A DNA stretch of 64,000 nucleotides from Cheiracanthium punctorium (Eukaryota; Arthropoda; Arachnida; Araneae; Cheiracanthiidae): assembly GCA_038373885.1 (NCBI GenBank), contig JAWZYV010012391.1, positions 186,001 through 250,000 on the forward strand, written 5' to 3'. Position numbers and translations under genes: made by a program. The notes below the pieces were generated by a model that did not search any database, was not told where the DNA came from, and saw only the letters and a list, made by a program, of their open reading frames with translations. Every line of letters begins with the position of its first letter. The stretch's first letter is position 1. Positions 36,837 to 48,595 of this stretch are shown piece after piece.

Positions 36837-38099
36837 CATACCCTCCAACTGCTACGGATTATCCGTAGTTTATACGGATAAGTAGCATGAACTACGGAGC
36901 TACGGATGGTACGAAAAAACTACGGAATTGAGCAAATGTTTACTTTTTTTAGGGCATTATGCCTGCACGGAGGTGCGGTTTGCAACCCTAGCTGCTTTGT
37001 TGTGAGTCAACACTCCTGTGTGTCGGTGCTGATCGTGAAAGAAGGGAATTCAACATTCTCCCTCGGTGCCGGCAGCCATGAGCGAACTTGTGTCGGCGTG
37101 GTGTGCGTGGGAGGGGGGGTGGATGCCGTTAGCTGCTCCTTCTCTTGTTACGTCACGTCTCCTCTCGCATTTCCCGCCACCCTATCTTGCTCCGTCCTGT
37201 GTTTGGATGTAAGCTTAGCTCTTTTGTGGAAGGAAAGTGCAGCACACGTTGTTTTCTTTGTTCACATGGATCGTTTTTTAAAACGTGATAGTACTACTGA
37301 TATTGAAAAAAACCTCTAATAATGATGTTGCAGGTGCAGGGTGTCTACCACTCTTGAAAGTCTGGTAAAAGCCGGGAAATTAGAAAATGGGTCCGGAAAG
37401 TCTGGAAAAAACCGGGAAATTGGATAATGGGTCCGGAAAATTCACGAAAAGATTCAATTTTTTTTTTCCCGTGTCTTTGTTTTTTCTACACTTTCTCTCT
37501 AATTGTCAGACTGGAAACCGAAAGCAGCTGCGACGCATTTTTCAGACCGCGAAAGCATCAAGCGATGTGTTTGTATAAGGAGGGGGAAATGGGGGACTCA
37601 TCAATCGTGACGTGAGGGTAAAAGACAAATTAGCTTACTTGGTAACATATCTTAGGACTGTGTTTCCAAAAACAGTTCATTAATTCTATCAGAAAGTGCA
37701 ACTACTTCTGTTTCTCAATGGATGAAAGCTTAATCCTGTGTACTTTAGTCAAAATTGATTTAAAGAAGTTGTACAAAATATGCAAATATAAAGACAAGCA
37801 TTGTGCAATTTCCCTAAGTAAAATACATTGGTCAGGAATTTTTTTCCCGGGACCTCCCAAAAGTCAGGAAATTGACTTTCAGTAATTTGGTAGACACCCT
37901 GTGTTGAGAAAACCTCTAAAAAGCGGGAGGTTATGACTACTTCAACTCATATATATGTATAGGTGTTTGTGATAAAGGAGTGATGAATATACATTTTGTA
38001 TGGCAAAAAATTCCTCATGGGGGGCTATGACTCCCCTAACCCCCCGGCGATATCGCTTAAGTGCTACTGATGAGGTGAAGGCCAATGTTGGAGGGTATG
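36837..38099 (+). mobile_element. DNA element nested in the LTR element (TIR CATACCCTCCAAC, TSD GCTTTG)
   Basis: Ends are CATACCCTCCAAC and the inverted GTTGGAGGGTATG; GCTTTG flanks both sides (36831-36836, 38100-38105). At 37266-37319 a short ORF reads MDRFLKRDSTTDIEKNL, like the start of ZBED/FAM200-type hAT proteins, suggesting an internally deleted derivative. Further small elements sit inside it. Confidence 0.7.
37337..37901. mobile_element. hAT-type MITE inside the 36837-38099 element
   Basis: Ends are CAGGGTGTCTACCA and near-inverted TGGTAGACACCCTG, with GGAAATT-rich subterminal repeats. No clear target duplication. Directly after it, 37926-38050 is a fragment of the MITE family seen at 55942-56122. 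Confidence 0.62.
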
Positions 38100-38599
38100 G
38101 CTTTGTTTTCCTTTTTAAATAGAGATCAGCATTTTATTTAAAGGTAAAAGTAGTTTTTTTATTGAGCCGTCACAAAATTGAAAAGCAACACTGAATAGTT
38201 TAATTTTCAACCAATGTTTTTAGCATAGTGACATTTTAGTGGCGATAATTTTTTATATGTGTAAAAAAAAAAAAAGAGTGTTTCACTGGTGTATTTATGT
38301 ATAATGTATAAAGTAATTCTATATAATTTTATGGTTTTCTAACAATTTTTAATAATTAATTACCTTATTATTTCTTAAGTATTAAATAGAGTAAATGTAT
38401 CATTATTTGACGTTTCAGTACATGGTGTTACTTACAATTACTTATTCTTTTTTGCAAAATATTATGCCATAATTTTCGTAGTTGGCATACTTCTAACTTG
38501 ATTATAATAATTACGTTCTCTTGAGAACTACGGCTGGTGCTCTAATTTCTCGGATTTTTCTCGACCAGCTTTTCCACTTCTTTGATTTAAGATTAATAT

Positions 38600-40450
38600 A
38601 AGTTTTACTTATTATTTATATGTTTTGTGTATATATCTTTTTATTTGTTTAATTTTTATTTGCTTACATATTCCTCCTAGAGATCTTTATAATGTTTGAA
38701 CTTTTTCTAGTGCCATATTTTACGTTACTATGCTCGTTGTACAGTTTCTAAGAGGTACATATACTTCGCTAATTTTTTCTTTACTCTTTTTATAATCATG
38801 AAAGACTTCAATTATATTTCTTTCCACACTCTTCCATTACTTAAGTCTATGGCAAGGCCTTTCCAAGGGACACACTTTTTACTCACTCTTACACACTGAA
38901 TTTTTGTATATTAAAGTCCATGGCACAGCATACATATTCTTTCAGTTTTTTTTTCTTACCTCACAATATGCTGTTTCTTTTTTTATCATATATTTTTACA
39001 CATTTTTTTTTTCTTTGAACATGCTATTATTTACAGTCACCATGTTGACTGATTTTTTTACACATTATTTGTTTTGAACACTTATTTTTAAAGAGTACAT
39101 TTATATTTTTGTTTCACTCTATTTTTGGCTTTTTTTAATACAATGTTGCATGTTTACCATAAGTTGTACGGTTCATACTTTTTTACATTTTTTAGATACA
39201 CTGTTTTATTTTTTCCTGCCATTGATATGTGTCTGTTTAATACATGCATTCTTTGGAAGAGTATAGTGGTATTCATTTGATTACCTTTTTTTTTCTTTTC
39301 AATTACACAATATGACACATTGTTTGTTATACTTCAAATAAGATTCATACTTGAATAGTCACTGATCTTTGAAGTTTGTGTTTGTCCACAATTACTCTTT
39401 TTCACATTTACTTACATTTTTCATGTTGTTTTTTTTATTTACATTGCTTACACTTGCTGACTCTCAACTTTTTCACACACTTGATTTTTTTTTCATCACA
39501 CTTGTGTTTATGTCTTACATGTTACACACACACAAACATATTCACACTGATGTGCTGCTCATTTTGAGTTCATTGTGTTTGTCCTTCCACTATTTGTTCA
39601 CACTGATGTTGTTGAATATTTGTTACTTTTTCTCAAACATTTTCACTATGGTGTACTGTAGTACATTGCTTTTTTTTAAACACATTGTATTTGTCTCTTG
39701 TCCCTCTTTTGTTTACATACACAAACATAACATCTTATTTTGATATATCTTTTTTTTCTTCACTTTCTACAATGTAAACTATTTACATCTCTTGTGTACC
39801 TTTCTGTAAATTAATACATCTTTAATTGACAAGTATTCACAATGTTATAAAATACCACATTAGTTGAAATATATTTTCAGAGTATTTACATTTATCTGAT
39901 TACTTAGTTATATGCTTATTTGTAGTTATTTTTGTGAACTGTTGTTTCTTCATATATTTTATTAATAAAATGTTTATGTATTGATCAGATTAACACTTAA
40001 GACATTTAATAAATGAAATTTTAGGGTATATTGTATTGTTTTGTAATTTCATTTTAGTGCATTTTATTTGTACTTTTGTGTTTTTCTTTCACAATTTTGT
40101 CACTTTAAAAAAAATTTTAATGCGGTGACTTGAATGACACATTCTTTTCTTCAATTTTTCAAAAATAATTTAGTTGATTTTTCTACCATATGACCTCAAA
40201 TACCTTCAATTTTGAGCTATATTTTAAGATTATACACTTCAAAATTAACTGTCCTGCTATTTTTGAGATTAATTTCATTTTACTTTTCCAACTTTCACAT
40301 ACGTAAAAACTTCCTTGTCAGACACTGATATATTAGTGTATGCTTGTGTTGTATGTTTGCTTCCTAAGTTTGTGACGGCCGCACTTACTTGGATGTCTGT
40401 TTGTTTCTGTGTACTGTCTGGTTGGACCAGCAGCTATCACATGTGTATGA
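38600..40450 (+). other. G-poor, T-rich interior of the LTR element
   Basis: For nearly 2 kb the + strand is very poor in G and full of T runs and CACA/TTTACA words. It has no conserved ORF. Long ORFs such as 39369-39743 encode only F/L/H-rich low-complexity text. It is part of the LTR element's non-coding body. Confidence 0.6.
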
Positions 40451-41109
40451 GGAATTTTTGCTGTCTGTTAATATATCTTTTTTTTTTTTAAGTTAAAACT
40501 TAACACTTAATAAATTATGACTTCTAAAGTAAATAATTACACAGACATAAAATAATAATTTATAATAAAATAAAATGATTCATTTAGTATTATCTCTAAC
40601 TTAAAAATTTAAAATAAATAAACATGTGAGTGTCCAATAACACTTAAACCTTTTACTGAGATCTTTTTTTAATTGTACTTAGATTGATGTTCGTTGATTG
40701 TATTGTACAGATTGATATTCAATTTCCTTAAAGTTTTTTCATTGGCATTTTATGCAAGTATAATTTTTTTTAATTGAATGTGTTTATTTTTCTTCTGATA
40801 TACAGATATGTGTGTCAAGATACTAGTATGTCATGTACTATTTAAAGCATTATTACAATTCTGATGGTACAGAACTGTGTGAAAAATTACCATCAAACAA
40901 AAAAAATTTTTTTTTAGTATCATATTATAATTTAAATATATTGTTTTATTTTGTCAATTGAGTGAAGTATTTTTGATGCACAATTCTGATATTTAAAGGC
41001 CTTATTGATATTTATATATAGGCAAACTATTCAACAGCGCTGGTTTATAATTATAATTTTGAGTACTCACTGCAAGTTTAAGCAGTATATCTTTGATGTG
41101 CACATGAGC

Positions 41110-41260
41110 TTGAAATGCTCAATTTAAAAAAAGGGGGGGGGCTGAAATGCCCCTTATTTAAAAAAAAGGGTATGCTAAAATGCCCCTTGTTTGAAAGAAA
41201 GGATGAGCTAAAATGCCCCTTTGTATTGTGAGCTAAATGCTCCCTTTTTATTTTGTCGAC
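41110..41260 (+). repeat. ~30-45-bp minisatellite (AAATGCCCCTT) near the 3' LTR
   Basis: Four diverged copies of GCTRAAATGCCCCTT separated by A/G-rich spacers, inside the LTR element. Confidence 0.7.
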
Positions 41261-41509
41261 ATTTACTTTTGTATTGCTAGCAGTTATTATTTTTATTGTG
41301 TCATGACATTTTTTTTTTTTTTTCCTTCTCTAAACATTTATTAGGTGGTGGTCAGCAGTAATTTTGCAATTGTATAATTTTGTCTGAATATGTTTAAGAT
41401 TTTCTTAATTGTTTAAGCCAGCCAAACAGAGCATTTAATTAAAATTTTTCTAAAGACATTAATTGTAACTAATAAAAAAAAAATTTCTTCAAAATTTTTT
41501 TTCCTGGTT

Positions 41510-41523
41510 GAGGGGAGTATATA
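41510..41523 (+). promoter_or_regulatory. polypurine tract
   Basis: GAGGGGAGTATATA abuts the TG of the 3' LTR, the expected place for a plus-strand primer. Confidence 0.6.
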
Positions 41524-42151
41524 TGTGATGAAGATCACATATCTAATTTAATTATCATTTAATTTGGTTTTCTTTAATGCAATCTATCCAAAATTCAAGA
41601 ATTCTAAATCACTTCTGTTTTTCATTTTACTGCCATTTCGGTTTTTAAATCTGTATATTTACTTTTCCCGTGTGCTAAAAATAGATTATATTGCATCCGT
41701 TTGCAAAATCAACGGCATTTTTGAGTTTCCTCGTGGCATCCTGCTGGCGTAAGTTATTTAGTTGTTCCCCTGCGACGACTTTAAAATTATTTGCTCGCGA
41801 TTACGTCATTGTAATTTTATTGGATTAACTGTTAGGGTTGCTCTGGAATTGGCGCTATTAATCTCGGCCAAGTTATTGTTCTCGCCAATGTGTAATTCTG
41901 TGCTGGCGTAATTTTTAAGATTTCACCTTAATTTCACTGTCGATATAGGACATCATTTTATTTCCGCTGAGCCACCACCGCCCGTTATAATAATGTTTCA
42001 ATAGTATATGTTTAATTATTCAATAGTATTAGTTTCAAGTATTTAACGTCTCTTTTTTATATTGCAACTAAGTGTATATCAAACCTGGATTATCATGTAT
42101 CACAACGCAATTCAATAGTTTAAAATACCCCAAGCATTTACCTTCTTTACA
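41524..42151 (+). repeat. 3' LTR (628 bp)
   Basis: Nearly identical to 35451-36126 apart from the 48-bp deletion and about ten substitutions, at least four of them CpG to CpA/TpG changes. Confidence 0.92.
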
Positions 42152-42479
42152 GGCAGCACTTCAGACTTTCTCAAAATACATGCTTCTCCATTAAATTGTT
42201 TAATTCATTTCTGTATTTATTGTTTGTGACACTTTTTTATTTTAAAATTTTCATAAAATAAATTATGCATACTATATGATTGTAAAACTTATTTTACTTC
42301 ATTATGTATAGTCATAATTACTCTTACATCTTTTATTCTGTCAATAAAAAACAATTTACAATAATTTTCAAATGAAGAATCATTTTGCCCGTGAGTGAGG
42401 GTAAGATGATTCTTTAGACCAGGGATGGGGAAATAGATTTAGGGAAGGGCCATATATAATAATTAAAATATTTAGGCTG

Positions 42480-43093
42480 CTTAGTTAAAATCATGCACGG
42501 AGATACCTTAGTATAAAGTTAAAATATAGTTAAAAGCCATAAAAACTGCGTAAAAAGTTTTAAAATGAACCATTTAGCGCTTTCGGCAGCTAGGCCGCTG
42601 CCATCTTCGGAACTGGTGAGCTCGTTCCCCACTTCATTATTTCGAGCCATGTATCCTCTATCTGAGGATACATGACTCGACATGATGTAGCGGGGAGAGA
42701 ATTAAAGAGCACATTAGCGATATAAATGATGAAGCGGGGGAAAGAATTAAAGAGCACATTAGCAATATAAAATATAATAGATAAAGTACTGCCCTCTCCC
42801 GCCTAACATTAAAAGAAAATATTGATATAGATTTCGTAAATGTTAAGAAAATAGCCAACTACAATAACCACAATTATAGTTTAAAGCGGGAAGCATTAGA
42901 AATAATAACACAAGAGGGCGCCGTCAACAACACGGCGCATGCTCAGATAGAGGATACATGGCTCGAAATGATGAAGCAGGGAACGAGCTCACCAGTTCCG
43001 AAGATGGCAGCGGCCTAGCTGCCGAAAGTGCTAAATGGTTCGTTTTTAAACTTTTTACGGAGTTTTTATGGCTTTTAACTATATTTTAACTTT
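42480..43093 (+). mobile_element. fold-back Penelope-like fragment with GIY-YIG-like remnant, 12-bp TSD
   Basis: Inverted arms (42487-42640 and about 42960-43093) match those of the copy at 15643. ATATTTAGGCTG is duplicated exactly at 42468-42479 and 43094-43105. Between the arms the + strand encodes RIKEHISNIKYNR, LTLKENIDIDFVNVKKIA and LKREALEIITQEG, then IEDTWLEMMK. This order resembles the C-terminal GIY-YIG endonuclease end of Penelope retroelements. One stop and a duplicated AAGAGCACATTAGC segment show decay. It is inserted in the 42420-43733 hAT element. Confidence 0.72.
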
Positions 43094-43189
43094 ATATTTA
43101 GGCTGTCCAAATAGATTTATTTTTTAATTTATTGTTTGGACATACTCGGCCCGTGTGAGAAATGAAATGAAATGTTGACTGTCCTTTAA

Positions 43190-43330
43190 TCATCTCGTCG
43201 TTGAAATTTGGCTCCAAGTTACTTAGAAGTAAATCGTAAAACGCTCTCAAGATGTTCGTCGGTCACCTTATTACTCAATTTGCTTTTACGGAGATTTATT
43301 GTTGAAAACACCTGTTCGCAGATGTATGAA
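43190..43330 (-). pseudogene. hAT transposase C-terminal dimerisation domain
   Basis: The minus strand reads YICEQVFSTINLRKSKLSNK followed by VTDEHLESVLRF and a stop. This is the typical hAT C-terminal dimerisation end of the SCAND3/GTF2IRD2-like type. Upstream coding sequence is degraded. Confidence 0.8.
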
Positions 43331-43963
43331 GATCCAAACATTGAGATAATTTTCTCAGCCTGTTTTTACCCTGAGAAATAACATATCCTCAGCCTGTTAT
43401 TTTATATCAGCCTGTTTCTCAGCCTGTTAAATTGGGGAATCGAGACTTCGGTAAACTTTTGTAGAAATCAAACTTTGATGAATTGTCAAACAGCTCCTTT
43501 AGAGAATTGTTGCATTAGTTCAGTTATTTCAGGTCCCGCTTAAATCTCCTCGCAATTTACAGCGAATGCTGAAGAAAATATTTGTAAGTCACCTTCTATC
43601 TTTTTAAAATCTTCACATCTACTGTTGAATACATTTTCCGCGTGATTTAGTTGGCTAACATAAAAATTAACTTTTTAAGCGGTCAGTTTAGCTGGCCATA
43701 TTTGGCCTGCGGGCTGCCATTCCCCCATCCCTGCTTTAGACTCTTCAAAATTCTACTTTTATTTTTATTTTTTTTTCGTCACTCAGTTTGGGCTTAAAAT
43801 ATTATTAAAATATGTTTATGATGTAAAATATAGTGTAAAATATTGTGGCAAAGGGTCAAAGTTTTATCTAGCATTTATGTTATTTTGTGCAAGTTTTCCC
43901 CTTGAGGGAATCATTTTAGCCCACCTTCCCCTATATGTAAACATCAAAGAAAATTTTGCTTAA

Positions 43964-46744
43964 CACTAGAACGGCGGGAGCGGTCATTTTGACCGCAAAC
44001 GAATTTTAAACGCTCATATTCTTCTTGCTTATTCTTCGATTTCTTGTTGGTTCATTGACTTTTCCTGTTTATTTATAAGGATAGTGTAAAAAAAGAGATA
44101 TTTACTTTTACTCATTAATATTGATTTTGTAAGTGTTTATACCTAGAAAGGCGGAGTGCGGTCATTTTGACCGCTTGACAAGCATAGCATCTTATGCTCT
44201 ACTTTCTACTGCATTATTTTTTATCTCCAACCTTTGTTGACTGGGATGTGAATAAGTAAAGGGTAGGGGTGGTAGGGGGTGAAAAACACATGCCGATTAT
44301 GTGCAATCCGTTTCGGGGTGTTTTGAATATGATTTGTTGAAATCTGTAGGCCAGGAAAATGGAGTTGAATAACACCTGCTGGTCTCGTGAATATTTTCTA
44401 TTCTTCAAAACTGCTTGTAGTTTCTCCCATAGAATGACACATGCTCATTTCATTCAATGTTCTTGACCTGTTCGGGCGTTCATTATTTCTCGTGATGTCG
44501 CGAAGAACAGTCGGCAAAAAAAATCTGTCAGAAAAAGAAATTCTCGAAACTTTGAAAAATATACCTGAAACCGATTCTGGTTCAGATGAAAATTCTGATT
44601 ATTCTGACGATATATATATTCCAAAAGATGAAAATGATTCAGCTTCAGAAGATGGATATTCATTTTCTACAGAATCCGAACAAAATAATTTTTCTTCGGA
44701 ATCTGAAGATGAGGAACATGCAAGTACTTCTTCAGCAAGTCATCATAATTCTCAATATGGACATGAAAGTACTTCACGTAAAGGAAATCAAGATTGAAAA
44801 GAAACGGTAAAAACCAAAGCATAATTATTGAAAACAGTGCTAAACTAACATCTTTCTATCAAAATGACGATAGTGACCGTAATAAAGAAGTTGCCAAAGA
44901 TGGGACAGTGTTGAGTATAGTTCCTTCTGATTCTTTTTCGGTTGGAAGACGGCAGCAGCATAATGTGCTGAGAGAAGTGCCTGGACCAAGTTCATTTGCC
45001 ACTAGGAATGTGACTGTGGGAAACTTTACTTCTGCTTGGAGACTCTTCATAAACGAAAAAATTCTGCATGTCATACAAAAGTGTACAGAAGCGGAAGCTC
45101 AAAAACGCTTACAGAATACGCACTGGAGTATATCTCTAACAGAATTGGATGCATTTATTTCCATACTTTATGCCCGTGGAAGTTTCATTTCAAAAGGAAT
45201 ATCTGTAGACAGTTTGTGGTCCAAGGCTTGGGGGGTCTTAACTTTTTTCATGAAACAATGCCTCGTGATAGATTTAAAGAAATCATGAGATATTTGCGAT
45301 TTGATCAAAATCAACAAAATCTGAAAGACTTCCAAGATACAAAATTGCACTTGTATCAGAAATTTGGAACGCATTCATTGAAAACTGCTTACTCTGTTAC
45401 AAGGCAGGTGATAACATAACTATAGATGAGCAACTATTCCCTAGTAAATCACGTTGCCCATTTACACAATATATGCCACAAAAACCAGACTAATTTGGCA
45501 TTAAATTTTGGTTAGCAGCTGATGTTCAATCAAAATATTTGTTGAATGACTTACCGTATTTAGGAAAAAATGAAAGTAGACCTAAAGATGAAACAGTTGG
45601 AGAATATGTAGTATGCCGCTTAGCATAACCCTTTCATAATACTGGAAGGAACATTACGACGGACAACTATTTTACATCATTGAAATTAGCTAAAAATTTG
45701 AGAAAAAAAGGACTTAGCCTCGTTGGAACATTGAATCGTTCAAAAAAAGAAGTGCCCGAATCTTTCAAGCCTAAGAAAGGAGAGCTGTATTCAAGCAAAA
45801 TTCTCAAGCATGATGACATCACACTAACAGCATACCAAGGAAAGAACAACAAAAATGTGTTACTATTAAGTACTTTACATTCTACACTGGAAGTTGAAAG
45901 CTATGAAAAGAAAACGCCAGAGATTGTTAGATTTTACAACTCGACTAAATACGGTGTGGATGTACTTGATCAAATGGGAAGAAAATACACAACTAAATCC
46001 GCTTCCCGGCGATGGCCTGTTCAAGATTTTTATAATATCCTTGACTTAGCTGCAATCAATGCCTGGATTGTTTACAAAGAAACTACCGGTGAAAAAATCA
46101 TCAAGAGGCAAGATTATATTTTGAGTTTAGCTGATGAGCTCCGAAAAAACCATATTTTCTCCAAGATGTCTCCGCTTCCTGATATCACTCTAAGTACAAA
46201 CAGTGCGCATTCTACATCCAGCAGGAAACGCAAACAGTGCCAAATTAATCGTTGCCGCAATAAAACACTAAACATTTGTTCTGATTGTAAAAATTCAGTT
46301 TGTGGATCATGTACTAGCAAAGTGATAAAGATGAATATCTGTAAAAACTGTAACAGTACGTAATGTAAGTCATTCTAAAATATCGCTATTTTTTAATATA
46401 TATGTTATTAAAATAATCAAATGTGATATATAGTTAAATAGCTTGTGTAGCTAAAACATAATTTTCAATTAGTGTGCCTTATTGTTTATTCTTTTTTTCT
46501 AAATTTTGAATAATCGATAATGTGTATAATTGTAATAAAATGAACGTAAAATAATATAAAATGATGATGAGCTGAACACGAAATTCATGTGATAAAAATT
46601 GGAAATTTACTACTTAAAGACCTTATAAACTTATTTTATATAGAAATCTCTAAAGTTTTGGAAGATATAACTGATTTATTGGGAGCGGTCAAAATGACCG
46701 CTTCCCGCCTTTCGAGGTATACGGAAAACGCCGCCTTTCTAGTG
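43964..46744 (+). mobile_element. piggyBac element, TTAA target site
   Basis: TTAA lies at both ends (43960-43963, 46745-46748). The termini are CACTAGAACGGCGGGAG and the inverted CCGCCTTTCTAGTG. A 17-bp palindrome GCGGTCATTTTGACCGC occurs at 43980-43996, again at 44158-44174 after an inner CCTAGAAAGGCGG copy, and as its complement at 46685-46701. Thus the left end has a nested second terminal repeat. It encodes one dead transposase. Confidence 0.92.
44441..46363 (+). pseudogene. piggyBac transposase, inactivated
   Basis: The likely start is the ATG at 44495 (MSRRTVGKKNLSEKE), followed by an acidic serine-rich N-terminus. Conserved blocks in order: LTELDAFISILYARG, SLWSKAWGV, ETMPRDRFKEIMRYLRFD, NITIDEQLFPSKSRC (first catalytic Asp, 45415-45460), TTDNYFTSLKLAKNL (second, ~45660) and DVLDQMGRKYTTKSASRRWP (third, ~45960). 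A C-terminal cysteine-rich zinc-binding domain follows (CRNKTLNICSDCKNSVCGSC). At least three frameshifts (near 44795, 45230 and 45350) and two TAA stops (45491, 45626) kill it. Its catalytic aspartates are unchanged, so death was fairly recent. Confidence 0.92.
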
Positions 46745-46789
46745 TTAAATTCGTATTTATTTCTTAAAAACAAAAATTTCGTACCTTAA

Positions 46790-47320
46790 GTTATGCGTAA
46801 TTTAATTTTTGCTCAGCTGTTGAACACAAGTTACCTGAAAGATGTTGTCCGCTGCATTTTTCACGGTGTAAAAGTGATCAGCTGCAAGTTAAATACATCA
46901 GGTGCCGGTACGTGTAGCAATACACTCTTAACTTTCAATCACCAGCTGCGGACTTTTCCACCACAAAAAACTTGGGAGACTATTTTTTTCATAAAACTGA
47001 TAAAGTTAACTGTCACCACCAAATTTCAGCTTTTTTATTATTGTTTTACTTAAAGGGTATTCTTTACATGTTGACATACAATCCACTGCTATACAGTCAA
47101 ATGCAGATGATTGTCGGCAGCTGACGTATAATCCACCACATAAAGCTTGCTGACTTTTTTTTTTTTTTTTCATTTTTTACACAACGTGATAAACACATAC
47201 AAAGTATCAAACTTTTTTATTATAATTATTATTGTTTAGTTATTTTACATGTTTGAGTGACCGGGGCAGCTACACCCACTGCTACTCCATCAGCTGACAT
47301 TAATTTTCTTTATTTTCAAT
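46790..47320 (-). repeat. non-autonomous repeat with GTCAGCTG motifs, copy B
   Basis: Reverse complement matches 34441-34865 over its length: CAGTGGGTG(T/C)AGC, GGATTATACGTCA, GATCACTTTTACACCG and CACCTGATGTATTT. Orientation is opposite to copy A, 12 kb away. Confidence 0.72.
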
Positions 47321-47777
47321 ATAAAATGAACCAAAGTAAATAATCTTGGGTTTTTTAGCGATGATGACCCCAAAAGGGCAGCTGGCTCCCGGAATATAAT
47401 GTTAAAAGGCAAAATGTTTATGCTGAAAATTAAAAATTTATGAAATTTATATTATTAAAAGTTCTGTAAAGGTGTTGTATTACGATTACTCGCAGTACTT
47501 TACTAGAAGAGAAACTTTAAATTTTAGCACAGAAGTTTGCTAATAACCCAGGTTCTACACTTACCGCCCATGTGTGTGACTGTCAAAATAATGAGAACTA
47601 AAATGGGATTGAAAAATGACAATTTATTAACATTTTAAAATGCATAAACAAATTATTAGGCAATAGTTTAACACATCTTCTCACATTAATTTAGGTGCTG
47701 TACTCACAAGAATAGCTGTTCTCAAATTACAGTTGGCATTAACATTGCTTCACAAAATTTTTTTAGGCCTTCACAAA

Positions 47778-48157
47778 ATTATTACAGGAAATGATTAACT
47801 ACACAAGGGTACCCATGGCAGATTTATGAGAATTACAAAAAATATTAGTAACCAAATGAGATTTTTTTTTCATACATATTACTAACTTTTAAGGATCACT
47901 TGCTGTGACAACATACTCTAGTTATGCAATTTTCAATTCACAAATTTTTATGTTTTGCATCAAACAAAAAGAATTTAGTTAAATGGATATCATTATATGC
48001 AAAAAGTAGGACTTGGGATGCCTAAGCATACTGCCTCCATCCTTAAAAGTTAGCAATATGTATGAAAAAAAAAATCTCATTTGGTTACTAATATTTTTGT
48101 AATTCTCATAAATCTGCCATGGGTACCCTTGTGTAGTTAATCATTTCCTGTAATAAT
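47778..48157. mobile_element. fold-back element with 119-bp arms
   Basis: 47778-47896 and 48039-48157 are near-perfect inverted repeats (sharing GGGTACCCATGGCAGATTTA and TTTGGTTACTAATA) around a ~142-bp loop. No ORF. The target duplication was not resolved. Confidence 0.85.
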
Positions 48158-48595
48158 AGAAAAATTTCTTTAAAAAGACTTAAAAATTAACTTTTAAAAA
48201 AAGAAAGAAAATATGGGGGGGGGGGGATGACGTGAACACATCACCATCAAGTGGCACAAAGATTGGCTGAGATACAGGGTTTACATTGTTTAGTCAAAAC
48301 TTGAAAGGTGAGCTATTCTTTCTGTAAGTCCAGTGACTTTAAGCCCACCAGAATACACCTTCCTCGCAACGCCACATGTAGTCAGGCACTCAGACATCAA
48401 AAGGTAAAAAATAAAATCAATGAAACATCTCACCAGGTCTCAGGATGCTGAAGATTTCAGCGATCGACAAGTAGCAACACGTCAGATGAATTGCTGATGG
48501 TGGGCCATTTCTAATAGCTTACATAGACAGCACGTGCCAGATCTCACATAGGTCTAGTTGGCCATCTTCACCTTTAGCTTATTCTGCTGCAATGG
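48158..48595. other. host-like sequence of higher GC
   Basis: More GC than the rest and free of repeats. With the insertion at 48604-53652 removed it is continuous with 53661-54050. It may belong to the minus-strand transcript proposed there, but no exon could be proved. Confidence 0.35.

Larger units (their letters stand above)
35451..42151 (+). mobile_element. complete LTR retrotransposon lacking gag/pol (LARD-like, BEL-type PBS), TSD GGCAG
   Basis: Two direct LTRs (TG...CA) enclose 5.4 kb and GGCAG is duplicated at 35446-35450 and 42152-42156. A primer-binding-site-like TTGGTGCCTACCC lies just after the 5' LTR and a purine-rich tract before the 3' LTR. The LTRs differ by about ten substitutions plus one 48-bp deletion, so the insertion is fairly young. 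The interior has no gag or pol ORF. It is therefore a large non-autonomous derivative. It carries a DNA element at 36837-38099. It lies in the last intron of the WD40 gene, sense orientation. Confidence 0.88.
42420..43733 (-). mobile_element. hAT element remnant, TSD CTTTAGAC
   Basis: Ends CAGGGATGGGGAA and TTCCCCCATCCCTG are inverted. CTTTAGAC is duplicated exactly at 42412-42419 and 43734-43741. The minus strand encodes the end of a hAT transposase, and a 614-bp Penelope-like fragment is inserted near the left end. Confidence 0.9.

Noticed and set aside
36906..37319. 137-aa + strand ORF
   Set aside because: It lies across the ends of the nested 36837-38099 element. Only its last 17 residues (MDRFLKRD...) look like a real protein start; the rest has no recognisable feature.
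39369..39743. 124-aa + strand ORF rich in F, L, H and S
   Set aside because: It follows from the T-rich, G-poor composition of the LTR interior; overlapping frames give similar low-complexity text.
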